The notes under the pieces: generated by a model
Told to the model about the DNA's origin: nothing
The model's input: only the letters and a program-made list of their open reading frames with translations
The model's database searches: none
Shown here: positions 50,901-64,000 of the stretch, one piece after another
Position numbering within the stretch: position 1 is the first letter of the stretch
Layout: each line of letters begins with the position of its first letter
Position numbers and translations under genes: made by a program
From: Strigops habroptila
Lineage: Eukaryota; Chordata; Aves; Psittaciformes; Psittacidae
Length of the DNA: 64,000 bases
NCBI RefSeq assembly: GCF_004027225.2
Contig: NC_044284.2
Coordinates: 44,626,420-44,690,419 of the forward strand
Direction of reading: 5' to 3'

Positions 50901-53900
50901 AGTGAAGGCATTTCTTCCATTGGTGTGCTTTCAAAGAGGTGAGATCCAAGGCTTTATCTCATAATTTCTTTCAAAAACAGTCTCAGTTTGCTTTATTTAA
51001 AAATTTCAGAGGCCTTCCTTAAGGATCTCTTGAGAAGAGGACCAACCACTATTTATGCTGCTTAAGCCTAGACCAGTATCCCTGCTATAAGGAGAAATGG
51101 AAATGTGTGGTTATCCTTTAGGTATTGCTGGAGCAGGTATTTAATAGGATTCCAGCAATTATGAAGGACAGCACTCAGCACTGCAATTATTTTGATACTT
51201 CATGTCAAAATAAAAGACAATGCTTTCATGTCCAGGTATAATATTTAGCTCCATGCAAAGGAAGTCTCCTTAAGAATACTGCATAAATAGAAATTTAAGA
51301 TATTTTAATTATTATGTATATTATGAATGACTTATACTACTGAAATGGGAAGGATATGCAAATAGAAAACAATTTAATTTCGAGGTGGCCATTTGAATTT
51401 ATTACTTTAATGTTTTCAAAACAAAGACATTGCTTTTGTGAAAGTTCTCATCAATACCGAATCAATTGCCAAAAAAAAAATAAAATTAAGTGAAATAGTT
51501 TTTGTTAAGGACAACTTTATTAACATATTTCCACCTGGCTTTGTGCAAAATCTGTTCGCCAGCAGTTTTCTTTGAGGCTGAGATAGAACAAGAACTGAAT
51601 CTACCAGCCAGTGTGGCTGAGTGTAGGCTGAAGTCACTGCTGCTGTGACAGTTCACAGAGCTTTATTTGTATGGCTGGGTTAGGTAACGAGTGGTAATTT
51701 GGAAATTTCTTGGAGGGGCTTTGACTGTGTGGAGTTTTGTAATGAAGCAGGTACTTTGCTCAGAGCAGCTGAGATGGCTCATTGAAGCCCAGCCTAGTGC
51801 TTTCTGCAGGAATCACCATTCCCACAACATTGTGATTGCTTCCTTTGATTGAATGCAGTGAGAAAAAATGTATGGCATTAGCTCACTGCGATTTCTTGCA
51901 TTTTCTTTCTTTCTCTTCTATTATCTGTGGCTGTTAGAGTGGAAAGGGTTCTGGGTCATCAAAAAGAGTTTCTTGTTTTGGGAGGCAAATATATGAAGCT
52001 ATTTTTCAGGCTTATCATACTTCCTCTATTTGTTGTTGCCTTCATCTTGCATGTCTCTCTGAAATGAAAATGCCAGTGAAAAAACTGAAATGTTTCATTT
52101 GAGCTTAAAAGACAGAAAAATAATACAGGAAGTGTCATGAATTCACCAAGTCTTTCACTTGAAATATTTTTTTTGTTTTGTTTTGGGTTTTGTTCTTTTA
52201 CCCAGAAAGTGCTTTTCCCCTAATTTTGGCCAATTCTGTTCCTACATCATATTGGGTAGACCCCGTTTCTGTCTTTAATTTTATGTTCTTTTACTCATAG
52301 TTCTTTGATATCTTCCTTCCAGTAAGCAGCAGAATAGGAATTGCTCTGTAATTGGATCCTTATTGTGAAAATCGTTGAACAGCTTTCAACTGAACTCCAC
52401 AGGCATTGAACGTTAAAGGCAAAAACTCTGATGTATGCTTGTCACAATAAAACAGAGTTCTCTGTTTTGATGTATAGGATGTTCCCGCTTACATTTAAAT
52501 TACTGAGAAACATTTCACTGTACTGGGACTTGAGATAAATCTTTGTGCTCATCCATGGAATTCAGAATTAAGGTTATAATTCATTTGAACTGTTGTTAGC
52601 CACTTGCCTTGAAATGAAGCCTATTATGTAGTTTAAGATGGGATAGCACTGAAAGGTAGTTAACAGACTCTCCAGATGAGTTTCCTGTATTCTCTTGCCA
52701 TGTTAAACATTCCAAATCATGGGGGTAACCTGATTTTTCTGTCCTCTCCTTGCTCACCATTGGCTACCTAGAGTGCTGTACTGGCTCTGGAGGGTTTTCT
52801 GTCCACAAGTGGCTTATGGAGTATGGGTTTGTTGTTCTGGTTTTATACCACTGGCTATCTAGTGATCTAAGAAGACAATAAGTCTGAAAGATGGGGTGGA
52901 AGTTTAGGGGTGATGTAGATTTTTCATAAGTTCTTGCATCTATCTGCAGGTTGTTCTGAAGTTGCACAGTTTTTGCGTATACTGAGAATCTCAGCCTCCC
53001 GTAACTGCAGTTAGCTGCACAACTAAATGGACTAATCCCTGTAATCCGATCTAGTGCGATATCTATTGAAAATTATTTCCCCACTGAGGTGGGGCTACTG
53101 ATTGGTTCAGTCAGGCCCCTTTTCCTGAATTGGTGCTTTCTTGTTTTCTATTTTTTTGGAGAGCTGGAAAGAGGCAGGGATGTCTTTTAATAATGTAATT
53201 CACCCAGGAAAAAGCTTTGCAGTTGAGACGAGGGTATGAACAGATATCATCATCAGTATTTTGAAGATGTAAAATACCTGTAGGGCTTTTGCACTTTGTA
53301 AAACCCTGTGATGGCTTGAAGATCCATGGATGCTAGTGGTGAATTTATCACTATAAACCAATAGCTGCATATACCGGCATATAGCAATCATCTTTAGCTA
53401 TGCAATTTGCTCTCAAGTTGTATTATTTTGATTATTATCTTTCATTCCCTAATGCATTTCCCCATGATTTAAGCTGTACTTTAATTAGAATTGCAAGGAT
53501 TAGATATTAATATTTATAACAGAGATCAGTTTAAAATCCTATTCTGAAGTAGGATGAAGTATTCGCGTATAATTCTAGCAATCTGGTCTATATCGGCTGC
53601 AGAAGAGTGACTTTATGTTCAAACTGTTCCCTCCTGTCAAAAAAATTTCAAGTATTTCCATAAAAACTGTAAACTGTTGATTGCGAAGATCATATTCTTT
53701 GTTTCTGCAGGCAGGTTGGAAGCAAGAATCCAAAGCGTAATTTTGCCCTGAGGTTTCTTGACCACTTAGACCTCTACAGTTCGTAACATGCTTATCTTCT
53801 GGGGATCTCAGCTGTAGAAAGAAATCTCTCAGTGTCAAAAAATGGGCGTTTAGTGGACTTTTATACATACTAAGCTTCCTTTGTTTGTTCATGTTATGGT

Positions 53901-56900
53901 TATTTAATAAGGATTGACATCGATGTATAAAATATGGCTGTTCTTATGCCCGCTGCCAAATACAAATCTGAGTACAAATGACAAAGACGTGCCTCTGAGA
54001 ACAGCAAAATACTGATAGGTAAGTGAAGCAGTCTCTTAATCTCTGCTGAATTGTGGAGCTGACGATTTTTTCCATCACTCTCAGTGGCAGATTGCCCTTG
54101 AAGTAGATAGGCTCACCAGATAAACAGAGACACTTTCTTCACCTTGTCATGTAACACATCATCTATGCCTGTAGTTACATAATTGCAACTTTCCTAAAAT
54201 TAATGCTGTCACACCAGCTACATAGCAAAATTTCTTGTCCAGTGTCCAGTACATTTGGTTTATTACTCTTTCACATCAATATTTATACTTACCAAAACAT
54301 TATTTTGCAAGAAAACAGTTCTGAGCCTGAAATTAGATACCTGGGTAAGAAGAATTTATTCTAAAGTTAAGAGTGAGAGTTTCTTGGAGGCTCTGAAAAT
54401 GATGGACCCAGACATGAAGATTTTCTGGGGATTATCCCAGACATTTGAGCCCTTCACTCACCCTTCAGCAAAGCAGAGACCTCCATTCCGCTACAGGCAG
54501 ATTCTCTTGCAGATTCTTATATGCAGGTTAGTATTCAAAGGTAGGTTACAAAATAGAAGAAATCTCCTTTTGAATTAAATCAATGACAAAATCAAATAAA
54601 GGGAGATGGGATTCCATGTAAGACATATAGAAGCTCTGTTAAATTAGACATAGATGTTGCTTCTGGTAGTCTGGGCACACACCGTTGCCAGCTCAGGGGT
54701 CAGATTTCTAATATATATCCTCTTCTCCAAAATTACTCCATTTGGAGTGAAGCACCACTTACTGTTCAGGCTAGAGCAAAACCTGTAGTTATTTAAAGAT
54801 CAAGTAATGACAGCTCTTGTAGCTTGTTATTCTCAGCTTAATCAAAACAGCTTGCCAAATTCATAACTGGAAATCTAGCATTAGTTTGTATCTCAACAGC
54901 TGCATCTACATGCCAAAGGTGAGGTTCTTCTGACAGACTGTATTAGTTGAATTTATCTATTAGAATATTTAATACACCACTAATAAATTTTAGCAGCTGT
55001 GGCCATCTTCAAAAGACCATATTTTATTCCCCTGCTAAAATAAAACTTCAAATGCAAGCAACATACATATCACTCTACCTGAGAGGTTCAGTTGCTCACT
55101 TCCACTTTTTCTGAGTGCTGACAAATGTCCTTGGTGGTTTCCAGGAGAGGAGCTGGATTACAACTGACCACAGATAGACCTGGTCTCAGATTTACATCTC
55201 TGTGTAATGATGACCCTTGCAGAAATAGCTTTGGATAGGTAATAGGATTATCATAAGGGAATTAGAAAATTCTGTTCGTTAGTTTGAGCCAATGAAGTTG
55301 CAGACTGGATAGAGGTTTAAGGGATTTAGTGCATAGATATAATTGAGGAGGGAGAAAAACAACTGAGCCTGGAGAGGAGTTACAGATGGCACTTTGGTAT
55401 TGCAGAGCAAGGTGTATTAAAAATGCTGAAGATATACAGATGGATTATAAGCAGATATAAGAACCCATTACTTCATGCAGGAAAGCTACCCTTACAACCC
55501 TGATGGCCTTTTAAATATTTCTGAATTGTGATAAGACTCCAGTTTATAAAAGGGATAAAGCTATTCATGGAAATGATGCTAATATTTAAATCAATCACCA
55601 GTCATACCTAGCTACTCATTAATTTAAAAATTGAAGTAATTACAGAGTGTGAATAAAAAAAAGGGGATAATTTTATTCTATGTAAAACTAGAAATGTCTT
55701 ATGTGGCATTAAGAAACATTAAATTCAGAGCAGCTTTAAGAGGAAAATTTGTATTTAAACATCTGCAGCTGTGGATCTTACCTGTAGCTGGATGCATTGC
55801 AACCAAGAGGGTTCCATCTCTCACTCACACTCACTCACACTGTTGCTCAGGTGAGCTTAAGGAGGGTGGCTCCGTGGAAATACAAGTAATGAATGTCAGC
55901 AGAGGTTCAGAAGGGACAGGAACCCTGGTGAGATAGTGAAGAAATAACTTGAATGCAGTGAGGCACCTTGGCTGAGAGTCTTCCTCCCCATGAGCTCATG
56001 TCTTATTTTGGTTCTGCAGTTGGGGAGAACTGGGAAATGCTGCCACCGATGACCCAAGGGGTGGTGGGAACTGCTGTGCTTGAAGCTGTCTGCTCTCTCT
56101 CACAGCATGTTTTTTTTTTAAGTTCTTCCTCTCTACTCAGACCCTGAATTACCTGGTGGGTTTATCCTAGTGTAAGTATGATAATGTCTGGTGGGATAAA
56201 GATAATCCAAAAAATTAGTGTGTACTGCATTCCTTTTGTGGTCTGCACAAACTGATGGGGTATTATCCTCGTAACAGCAGTACTGGGAGTAAGGGGCACA
56301 GCTCTCAAGCGTTGTGCTCCAATTAAAAAAAAAATCACAATCTTGAGAAGCTGAGATGACAATATTTCCGTTTAAAATTATACGTTCCAGTTCAGTGACA
56401 TTTTTTCTGCAATTTCTAGCATTTATTTGGAAGTTCCCATACATTTGTTCTTTGTTTCTTTGTCTGCTTTTGTTTCCTGCTTGATTATGTCTCTATTTGC
56501 TAGGCCTGCATTGAGCTATTTCCTACCTGACACACTAGCTTTCTGAGATTTCAGGTGCTTCATTTCTTTCACTTCTTTGTACAATATTTAAATGTCTTTT
56601 ATAAGATGTTAAATTTTAATGGAAGATCCCATTAAATTGTGAAGCTCACTTAACTCTGTTCCAAAAGGCAAAACAAGAAATTTCATGCCCTATGGAAATA
56701 CATCAGCATCATCTAGGCAGAATTCAATTTAGTAATGAAGTAACTGATGGAGCTTTTCCAAAGCCCTATAGGAGGAGGCCATACTTACAGAAAAGAGGAC
56801 AAGCAGAGGAATTCTAAATACAAACTTGTCAGCTTCTAGTTCTTTGAAAATACAGGGTTGCATTAGAGAGTACTTTGTATTTGAGTATGATATTGAACAT

Positions 56901-57241
56901 CATAGTTTCTAAATGTTTAACCTCTACTTTTAGGTGTTTCATCCATTTTTACAGCTTCAGACTGTGGCTATTAATTTCCATCTCTGCGACAGCATTATTA
57001 TAGTATAAGGCCTGGATATGGCTTAATTCCATCACTCTGTCTTAATTACATCACCCTCTAGCTTTTCCCTGCTGCAAGTCACAGGAATGTTAAAAACATT
57101 TGAAAATACCCAGTATGCTTTGTGGAGGTAGCTTTTTTAATTAGCATAGCCAAAAAGCTTTGTGAGGCCTAAAATGCCATTTTGAAATAATTTACAGTCA
57201 TCTGCAACAGGTAGGTTTTCTTAAATTTTTAGGTATTTCTC

Positions 57242-57259
57242 TTTTTTTTTTTTTTTTTC
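57242..57259 (+). repeat. Poly(T) run
   Basis: About 18 consecutive T bases followed by a C/T-rich stretch. Similar T runs occur at about 39656-39674 and 63315-63345. Confidence 0.85.
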
Positions 57260-59089
57260 CTCTTTTTCATTTTTCCATTCCTCCTTACCTCTGATGAGAT
57301 ATCACTTCTGCAGTTTTAGGTTAAAACGTGCCCTTAATATCTTTCATTTAAAAATTCTGCACCTTTACATGTTGCCCATAGAGGTCGGTGTTTGCCTTTG
57401 AAAAGGAGACCTGTATGCCTGAAGAACTGTAATACCTGTCACATAACATGCAGCTGGCTTTCATATCTGCTTCTACTCATTTTTCTGGGTTAATAACATT
57501 ACATGGATGTCTTTTGAGCTTTTAAAGATATAACTGAGAAGGAAAGTGTTAGGATGTATTTTGGTAGATCATTAAGTTGCTATCTTTAACAGATTTTAAA
57601 AGATCAAACATCGTATTTCAAAAAACCCCAACAACTTGACATTTGAGAAAATATTTGCATATCTAAAACAGGAATAGAGGATGATTCGGAGTGAGAACCA
57701 TATCTGTAGTTATCATCTTATGAATAGTTTATGCAGTCATTTTCTGGCTGAAAACATGGAATGTTTTCAGTGATGTGCTTGTAGAAAAAAACCCTCCCTC
57801 TTTATCCTCAGACCTATCTATTATTATTTGTCAATAGTAGTAAAACACTTGTGGCTGTATGAGAGTAATTACATGAGCTAGTTGCCTGAGATTATGAAAT
57901 ATTCTTTGGGAAATAAAATCTGTAGAATGGTTTTTAGTGAGTGCTCCGTGAGGAAAGTATAAAAGCAGTCACTCAAAAAACAATGACTGCAGGTTGTATT
58001 TTGTAAGGACTGTCTTCTCAAATGTTCTTTACATGAACTGTAGCTAATGATACCTAAAGACATTTGAAAAATATTACTATGAATTAGTTTCTTTCACACA
58101 GAAAGTGAAGTAAGAACTGTGTGGGTTGCATCACACTTCGTTGTCATCTCAATTGTAGTTGTAAACTGCCCCTAAGTTGTGTGTATTGCAGTTTACTTAG
58201 CTGCCTAAATGCTTTTTAAGCAGAACTGTTAAATGAATTTACTGGTTTAATAAAAATCTTCAATTATCATGTCAAGACATACCTTCATCAGGTGTGACAG
58301 CTAGAATTGATTTAGAACAGTATGCCTGCCTGCAAAATAGTGTGAAACCTTATGTTTCATGCGTGTTAATAAAACTACCATTAATAGTTCTGTGTATTCA
58401 TTTAATTAAGTCGGCAAAAATCAAAACAATTGATTTAATTTGATAGTAGTTAGCCTTCCATTCATTGTGAAGTTTATTTGAATGATAGGTTATTAATGAA
58501 ATGTTTGCTAAAAGCATGGTGCAACTAATGCTTTTGAAAGTGTACTAGTGGAAATGTTCAGCTGTAAGTACTTACCCATTTGTGCTGATATTCTTTTTCC
58601 CTAGTTAAAAAGTGTCTTCCCTCCGTAAGTGTCGTGGCAGTGGGATCAGGGGTTCTGATACTGTTGAAATACTCTGTTTGCACCCAGTGGTGTGTCCCCT
58701 AACTTTTTTATTGTGCATAGGACAATATCGTGCATTACTTCCTCAATTTATGTTTAGGCAAACAAGGATCGCTTCTTTTCAGATTTTCTTCTTTCAGCTC
58801 TGTAGCCAGAAGGGAGCACTATTGGCTAAGGTATAGTAATGTTCCCCTCACCCCTTAGTTTCTCCTGGCCTGTTGCATGTAGGCAGCAAATTCTTTCACT
58901 ACAACCACGGGTAAAAGGTGAGGCTTGGAAATGTTCCATGATGCACTTGCAGTCTCTGTTTGTTACCATGTAATAAAACTTTCCTGTCTCTCTCATTACC
59001 GGTGGAAGCCTTTTCTTGCTAAAACTGAATGGCAGTTCAGGGTAAGACGAAGCAATTCTTCTATTGTCTTCTCATAGAGATTTGCCATA

Positions 59090-59720
59090 TATTTTTTTCC
59101 AAAACATTTGAGGGACAACAATGTTTCCAGTTAGTCATTGAGCCATCAACTACAACTCTTTGGATGCAGCCATCCAGCCAATTCTTTATCGATCAAATAG
59201 TCTATCCATCAAACCCATATCTCTCCAATTTAGACAGCAGGATGTTGTGTGGGTCTGCATCAAAGGTTTTGCAGACGTTAAGACAGATCCCATCAGTTTT
59301 TCTTCCCTTACCCAGCAATGCAGATACTCCATCGCAAAATACCATCAAGTTAGTCAGGCATTGATGAAGCCGTGTTGGCTGTCTCTAATCACCTCCCTGC
59401 CTTCCATATGCCTTGACATAGCTTCCAGGAAGATTGGTTCCATGATCTTACTGAGCACAGAGGTGAGGCTGAGTGGTTGGTAGTTCCCAGAGTCCTTCTT
59501 TTTACCCTTTTAAAAAATGGATGTGATGTTTCTCTTTCTCCAGTCACTGGACTTCACCTGACTGACATGATTTTTCAAATATGGTGGAGAGTGACATGGC
59601 GAGTACATCTGCCGGTTCCCTCAGGACCCTGGGATGCACTTCATCAGGTCCCATAGGCTTGTGTATGTTCAGGTTCCTCAGATGGACTCAAACCTGATGG
59701 ATATGGTATCATCTAGGATG
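59090..59720 (-). mobile_element. CR1 LINE reverse-transcriptase fragment (antisense)
   Basis: Minus-strand translation, with breaks, reads the CR1 RT core in order: text resembling [33 protein letters not shown], and KNWLDGCIQRVVVDGSM. Neither terminus is present. Plus-strand frames of about 110 codons here (59029-59483) are antisense shadows. Confidence 0.85.
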
Positions 59721-60659
59721 TTACCAACTTGGGAGTCCCACTATATTTCCTATGGGCTAGGTGTAAAGGATGCATTACAAAATCTGTTGTGAACATGTGT
59801 AACATGATTAAAATACTTTGATGGAGAAAAGGGTAATGGTCAAAACTGAATTGAGTAAACTAACCTGTCAGTCACGCCATTATTCAAAAGCTTTCAGCAG
59901 TCAAGTGTGGACAGCTTGCACATACCTGTTTTCCTTCCCAGGGATTAACCAGAGATCCACACATGGTTCAGTGAAGGCTTTAAAAGCAAATAGGAAGTTT
60001 TTCCCTAATAGAGTCCAGGCAATGCAGGTGATCTCATGTAGCTATTGATTTACCACGTAGACAATTGTTAAGATGACAGCTAACAGCTAACTGCAAGCAG
60101 TAAGTGGATATCTGAATACAGGCTGTCGGAGTTCCTGGTCCAAAGAGTTTGCAACTGGAAAAGCTATTTCCTAGTGCCAGGCTATGTGGTTCCCCTTGCT
60201 TTGGATGATATCTCCAAGAATCACAGTATGCATGGGTCATATGGTAGAGATCCACACTAGCTGTACAGTAAGTCACCTGCTGAGCAGTGTCACTGAGATC
60301 CCAGAAAAGGTCTTTTGGACCTCTCTTCTGTTTGCCTGTATTGAAGAAAATCCAAACAAACTCTTTCTAACAGTGAGAGAAGTGCAGTGCTTGCTGGCCT
60401 CCTTAAGCTCCTTCTCATATTTCTCTCAAATGGCCAGCTGCTCCTCCAAAGTTTATTTAAACTTAAATGTCATGGGCAGCAATTGAACTCTAATTGCCTG
60501 TGATAATGTTGAGGTTTTTTTGCAGTTTATCAAAAGCATCGTTTTGGCAGATGTTTGAATATGCCATGGGAATGTCGGACAGGGACCGGGTGGGAGGTCT
60601 GTGTACAAGGGCTATGGTTATAACATGGAGAGTGTAAATTATTAGAAAACCAGGGGAAA

Positions 60660-60731
<72 letters not shown>

Positions 60732-63700
60732 GGGGAAGCAGAAGTGACCAGCGCAGACACACAAAGGAGATGCAGAGTTATTCATAGGTCCCGATATAAT
60801 ACTGGACGTCATAAAATGATGCAGATGCAATCCTGTCCATGAATTTGGAGCAAAATGGGGAAATAAGCTGACAATACAAAAGGTATTTAATCGGCATATA
60901 ATCACAGAAAGATATTTGGAAGAAACCCTTCATTGGTCATCAGGTCTACTTGCCTGCGTCATGGAAGAGTTTATTATGCTAAGCTGCTCCTCCTCAGATG
61001 GAGGCCAAGTAATCATTACGTCTAGCAAAGATGATTTTTGGCAGCTTGCTGCACTGTCCATGTCTTAGAAACAAGAGCACAGCAGTGTAATGTTGTTAAA
61101 CTCTGGAAAATGTCAGTTAAAAAATGGCATAATTTGGGCTCCATAGTTACTGCTTCTCAGTAACTTCCACCTAATTATTTTCAGTGGATAAGTAAACTTG
61201 TAATTTTGTTTCTTGAACAGGAGACCTGGAAGATGTCCTCTGGGAGTTGAAATCTTGTGTTTTTTCTGTCTTAGCTTTTTACTAAAGAATCTCTGGCTCA
61301 GATGCGCATGTTGTTTTATGTTGTCCCATATATATAGGACAACATAAAGCATGTGTGTATATATATCTATATATGTCACCTACATATGTTAATGTTCCAC
61401 ACACATTTAGACATTGCAGAATGTGAGTTCTTGAATTGTTTCTGCTTTCTTGGAGGAACTGAAAAATTACAGAAAAAAATTTTAATTCATTGACACTTTT
61501 CCAATTTGGCCTTTTGGTGCAGTGAGTTATCTGAACAGACTGTGCCTTATTCACAGGCAATCCTAGATAAAATTTTGTGAAGAATTTTTGAGATTTTAGG
61601 TCCTTTGTGCACACTTTTTTTTTCTAATGTTTTTGAGATTCAAAATTCTATTTTGTGCATGGTCTTATTTTTTTATTTAGAGGATTTTAAATAGCAGTAG
61701 TAGGATGCTGTCCCTACCAACCTGAGAGTAGAAAATAAAGGTGTATCTACAGAGATAATAACAACTCTGGATTTTCTGAGAAAGATTAAGTTTGAACCTG
61801 CTCAGATTAACTTGGGCACAAGATTATACTCAAGTCCTGTATATCATATTGCCAAAAAAAAAGAGTTTGCATCTATCTGTGTCTGTCAGCCATACTGTGA
61901 GTGGGGTTCACAGATCAGATCAGATCATTCCTGTTAGCATTGCAATCCATGTCAAGGCATCCAAGGGAGTTTATGGGAATAAGCAGGGTCCATCTGAGTT
62001 TGAACACAGGGTGTGAGATTTATGCTAGTGCGTTATTATATATACCTTTTATAAATATTTGTGTGCCTTCAGGCTCACTGTAATTTTCTCTGAGCCATGC
62101 TTGTCTCATGTTGGTGAAGAGGTAGGACTTGGGATGATGGAACCATTAAGATATATAGCCGAGAAGCATTATGTGCTGCTTATGAGACGTACTTGAATAG
62201 AAGTGTCAGTAGGTGTAGCTTAGTCTGGGTTACTGCTTACACCAGCTCACAATCTGATTTAATGTTGCCTGTTGCCAAGGGTGTTTCTGAACCCTTGTTT
62301 GGTGACAACTATCCTGCTAGTAAGTGATTGGGGACACCAGCACATCAGACTTCAGTCTTAGGTTGTGCAAATACTTTCCTACATGATTTGTGAGAAAACA
62401 ATATAAATGTATTTTTAGAAATGTAATGAAAGATGTAGTAAACATAAGGATTTCTTTTTTTTCCTGTGTAAAAGGTGAGAAAGAAGAGATATGTTATTGA
62501 ACCCAAGCAATGTTGTAAATAGGAATCTCTCAGGTACAGACAATCTCATGAGAGGCTCAACTACCACAAAGAATGCCGAAGTCATTTATTGTAATCTTCG
62601 TAATGTGTTAATGATAATCTTCTGCTTACATCAATAAGCTCTTATCCTGTTTTGCATAAGTAACCTTTCCCTTCTTGCAAAAGGCTCAAGACATGACAGT
62701 ACAAAGACAGTCTGAGTAAGATAATGTGCAAACTTTGCTTTCTAAGGGTAGATCTAAGGGTAGATTCTAAGAACAGATCATAAGGTTCCATACTATAAAC
62801 TTAAGCTTCAGGCATGTTTCCTTCATTTGTTCCATTTTCCCTTCCTCTAGCACATCAGTGTCCAAATTCCCATTCTTGTACTATCCAGTGGAGCTCTTGG
62901 CATCTATAAAGTTGTGGTATGAGCCGGATATGGAGGAAAGCCTTGGCTAATAGCCTTTGCATTGGCATCCAGGCATCTGTAGCCTTTTTTGACAACTTGT
63001 TTTGGTATTCCTGTGATGTCAACTCCTGAGTTCTTGGTTTGGTCTCACTACCTGCCTGGGTTCAGTACCTTGGGAGCAGAACCCATTCATCTCCACTTTG
63101 TGCTATCTTTGTTGCAGCAGACAAAGTAATTTTCATGTTCTAATTGCTGCATTATGGCTCTACTCTTTTCTGAGTGAAAACTTCTTATGGACTTTATAGG
63201 GTGAATTGTTTCTCATCAGAGTGACTGTCTTCTGGGTAGCTTTTCTCACCTTCACAAGGGTCTTGAATATTTCTTTTACTAATGCCTCTTAATGGATATG
63301 CAACATTGCAGCTTTTTTTTTTTTCTTCTTTCTTTTTTTTTTTTGTAATAGCAAAACTACAGGGCAAGTTTGTATCAGGAGAAGGCAATTTGGGAACTTT
63401 TTTTGTGAAATGCTGGAGCAAAGGGGTTATTTCAATTAGAATGAGAAACTGGCACAACAATCATAATCTGGATGTTACCTTGTACAAATGTATTGCTTTC
63501 AATCTAAGTGAAAAGCAGGTGAGGTGTAATTAAGTTTTGCTTTGGGAATTCAAAGTGCATGGTTCTTGGTAGAGAGCACGATAATTGATCAAGAGGTAAC
63601 ACTAAGATTTTGATCAGTCCAAGCAGTCTCAGCATAGTCTTTGGCTTTGCTCAGGTACTGCTAAAGTAATAGACTCATTGACTTCATTTGACTTACGGGT

Positions 63701-64000
63701 AAGTCAGATTCACAAACTTAAAAAGGTATGGATGGGCTATAAATAGTCTCCTGGCCTTTTCTGATTTCTTGGGGTATTTATATTACCTCATTTGACTTCT
63801 GAAAGAGTTCCTTTGTTGAACCTGCCAATCATTGCCTTAGGAGCAGGATTTTTGCCTAGTCTGGCATGGTGTTAATGGCAATGAGCCCAAGGCTGCTATG
63901 ATCTGGCAGATTCCAAATTTTAAGGGAAAGAGATTGCTTTCTCTGTGTCCTGGAGCTTTCACTTTATCTGTTGTTTGAACTTCTGCATTTCTTAAATCAT
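59721..64000. other. Intergenic, no gene recognised
   Basis: Apart from the G tract and T-rich runs, no gene-like signal was found. Long minus-strand proline frames around 60.5-60.9 kb are translation of the G tract. Confidence 0.5.
60661..60730 (+). repeat. Long homopolymeric G tract
   Basis: Thirty-one G, one T, then 38 G, followed by AGGGG. It is a strong potential G-quadruplex run and a likely sequencing or assembly weak point. It produces artificial polyproline frames on the minus strand. Confidence 0.97.

Larger units (their letters stand above)
39541..59089. other. Long gene-free region 5' of PDC
   Basis: No coding gene, tRNA or intact mobile element was recognised in about 19.5 kb. 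It holds the simple repeats listed separately and an unsupported 28-base candidate micro-exon at 44018-44045. In human the next gene on this side of PDC is PTGS2; no cyclooxygenase exon is visible here. Confidence 0.5.

Noticed and set aside
59029..59483. Plus-strand frames of 107-111 codons.
   Set aside because: They are the antisense of a decayed CR1 reverse-transcriptase segment.
60490..60905. Polyproline-rich minus-strand frames of up to 90 codons.
   Set aside because: These are direct translation of the G tract in all three frames.
1..64000. tRNA, rRNA, CRISPR arrays, bacterial operons or phage features.
   Set aside because: None were seen. The window is vertebrate nuclear DNA.
39541..64000. 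PTGS2 or PLA2G4A exons expected beyond PDC from human gene order.
   Set aside because: No peptide resembling either was found in the frames inspected. They presumably lie outside the window.

Overview
This is a 64 kb piece of a vertebrate nuclear genome, almost certainly a bird. It is AT-rich with sparse, intron-split genes and two isolated CpG islands. Its repeats are CR1 LINE fragments, some with the antisense 3' end 'ATCATAGAAT', plus a solo LTR and a nested interspersed repeat of avian type. The only gene I can name is phosducin (PDC), so the segment corresponds to the PDC neighbourhood, which in human lies on chromosome 1q31 between ODR4 and PTGS2. Most open reading frames in the window are chance frames in non-coding DNA. 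Exons were found by pairing splice sites with reading phase.

Layout. (1) About 0.9-8.1 kb: a CpG island at ~6.99-8.06 kb and, to its left, phase-compatible candidate minus-strand exons ending in a convincing terminal exon at 913-993. The gene is not identified. (2) 13.9-18.7 kb: a five-exon minus-strand gene for a 144-residue protein, with all phases compatible and stops in frame before the start codon. I do not recognise it. A CR1 fragment and a second repeat lie in its introns. (3) 18.7-34.9 kb: gene-poor and repeat-rich. It holds a solo LTR inserted into an older repeat (21.7-22.9 kb), a CR1 ORF2 fragment (23.7-24.2 kb) and two head-to-head CR1 pieces that look like a 5'-inverted insertion (29.3-30.8 kb). 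(4) 34.9-35.4 kb: a second CpG island with an NRF1-type palindrome and no assignable gene. (5) 37.2-39.3 kb: PDC on the minus strand, three coding exons, 249 residues. It has a GC-AG intron and a 71-bp-period tandem duplication of one 3' splice site. (6) 39.3-64 kb: no coding gene seen. It contains homopolymer and simple repeats, a ~70 bp G tract and an antisense CR1 reverse-transcriptase fragment (59.1-59.7 kb).

PDC is a photoreceptor and pineal regulator of G-protein beta-gamma subunits. The two other genes cannot be tied to a function from sequence alone. The most interesting items are the uncharacterised 144-residue gene, the duplicated splice acceptor and GC donor in PDC, and the orphan CpG island just beyond the 3' end of PDC.
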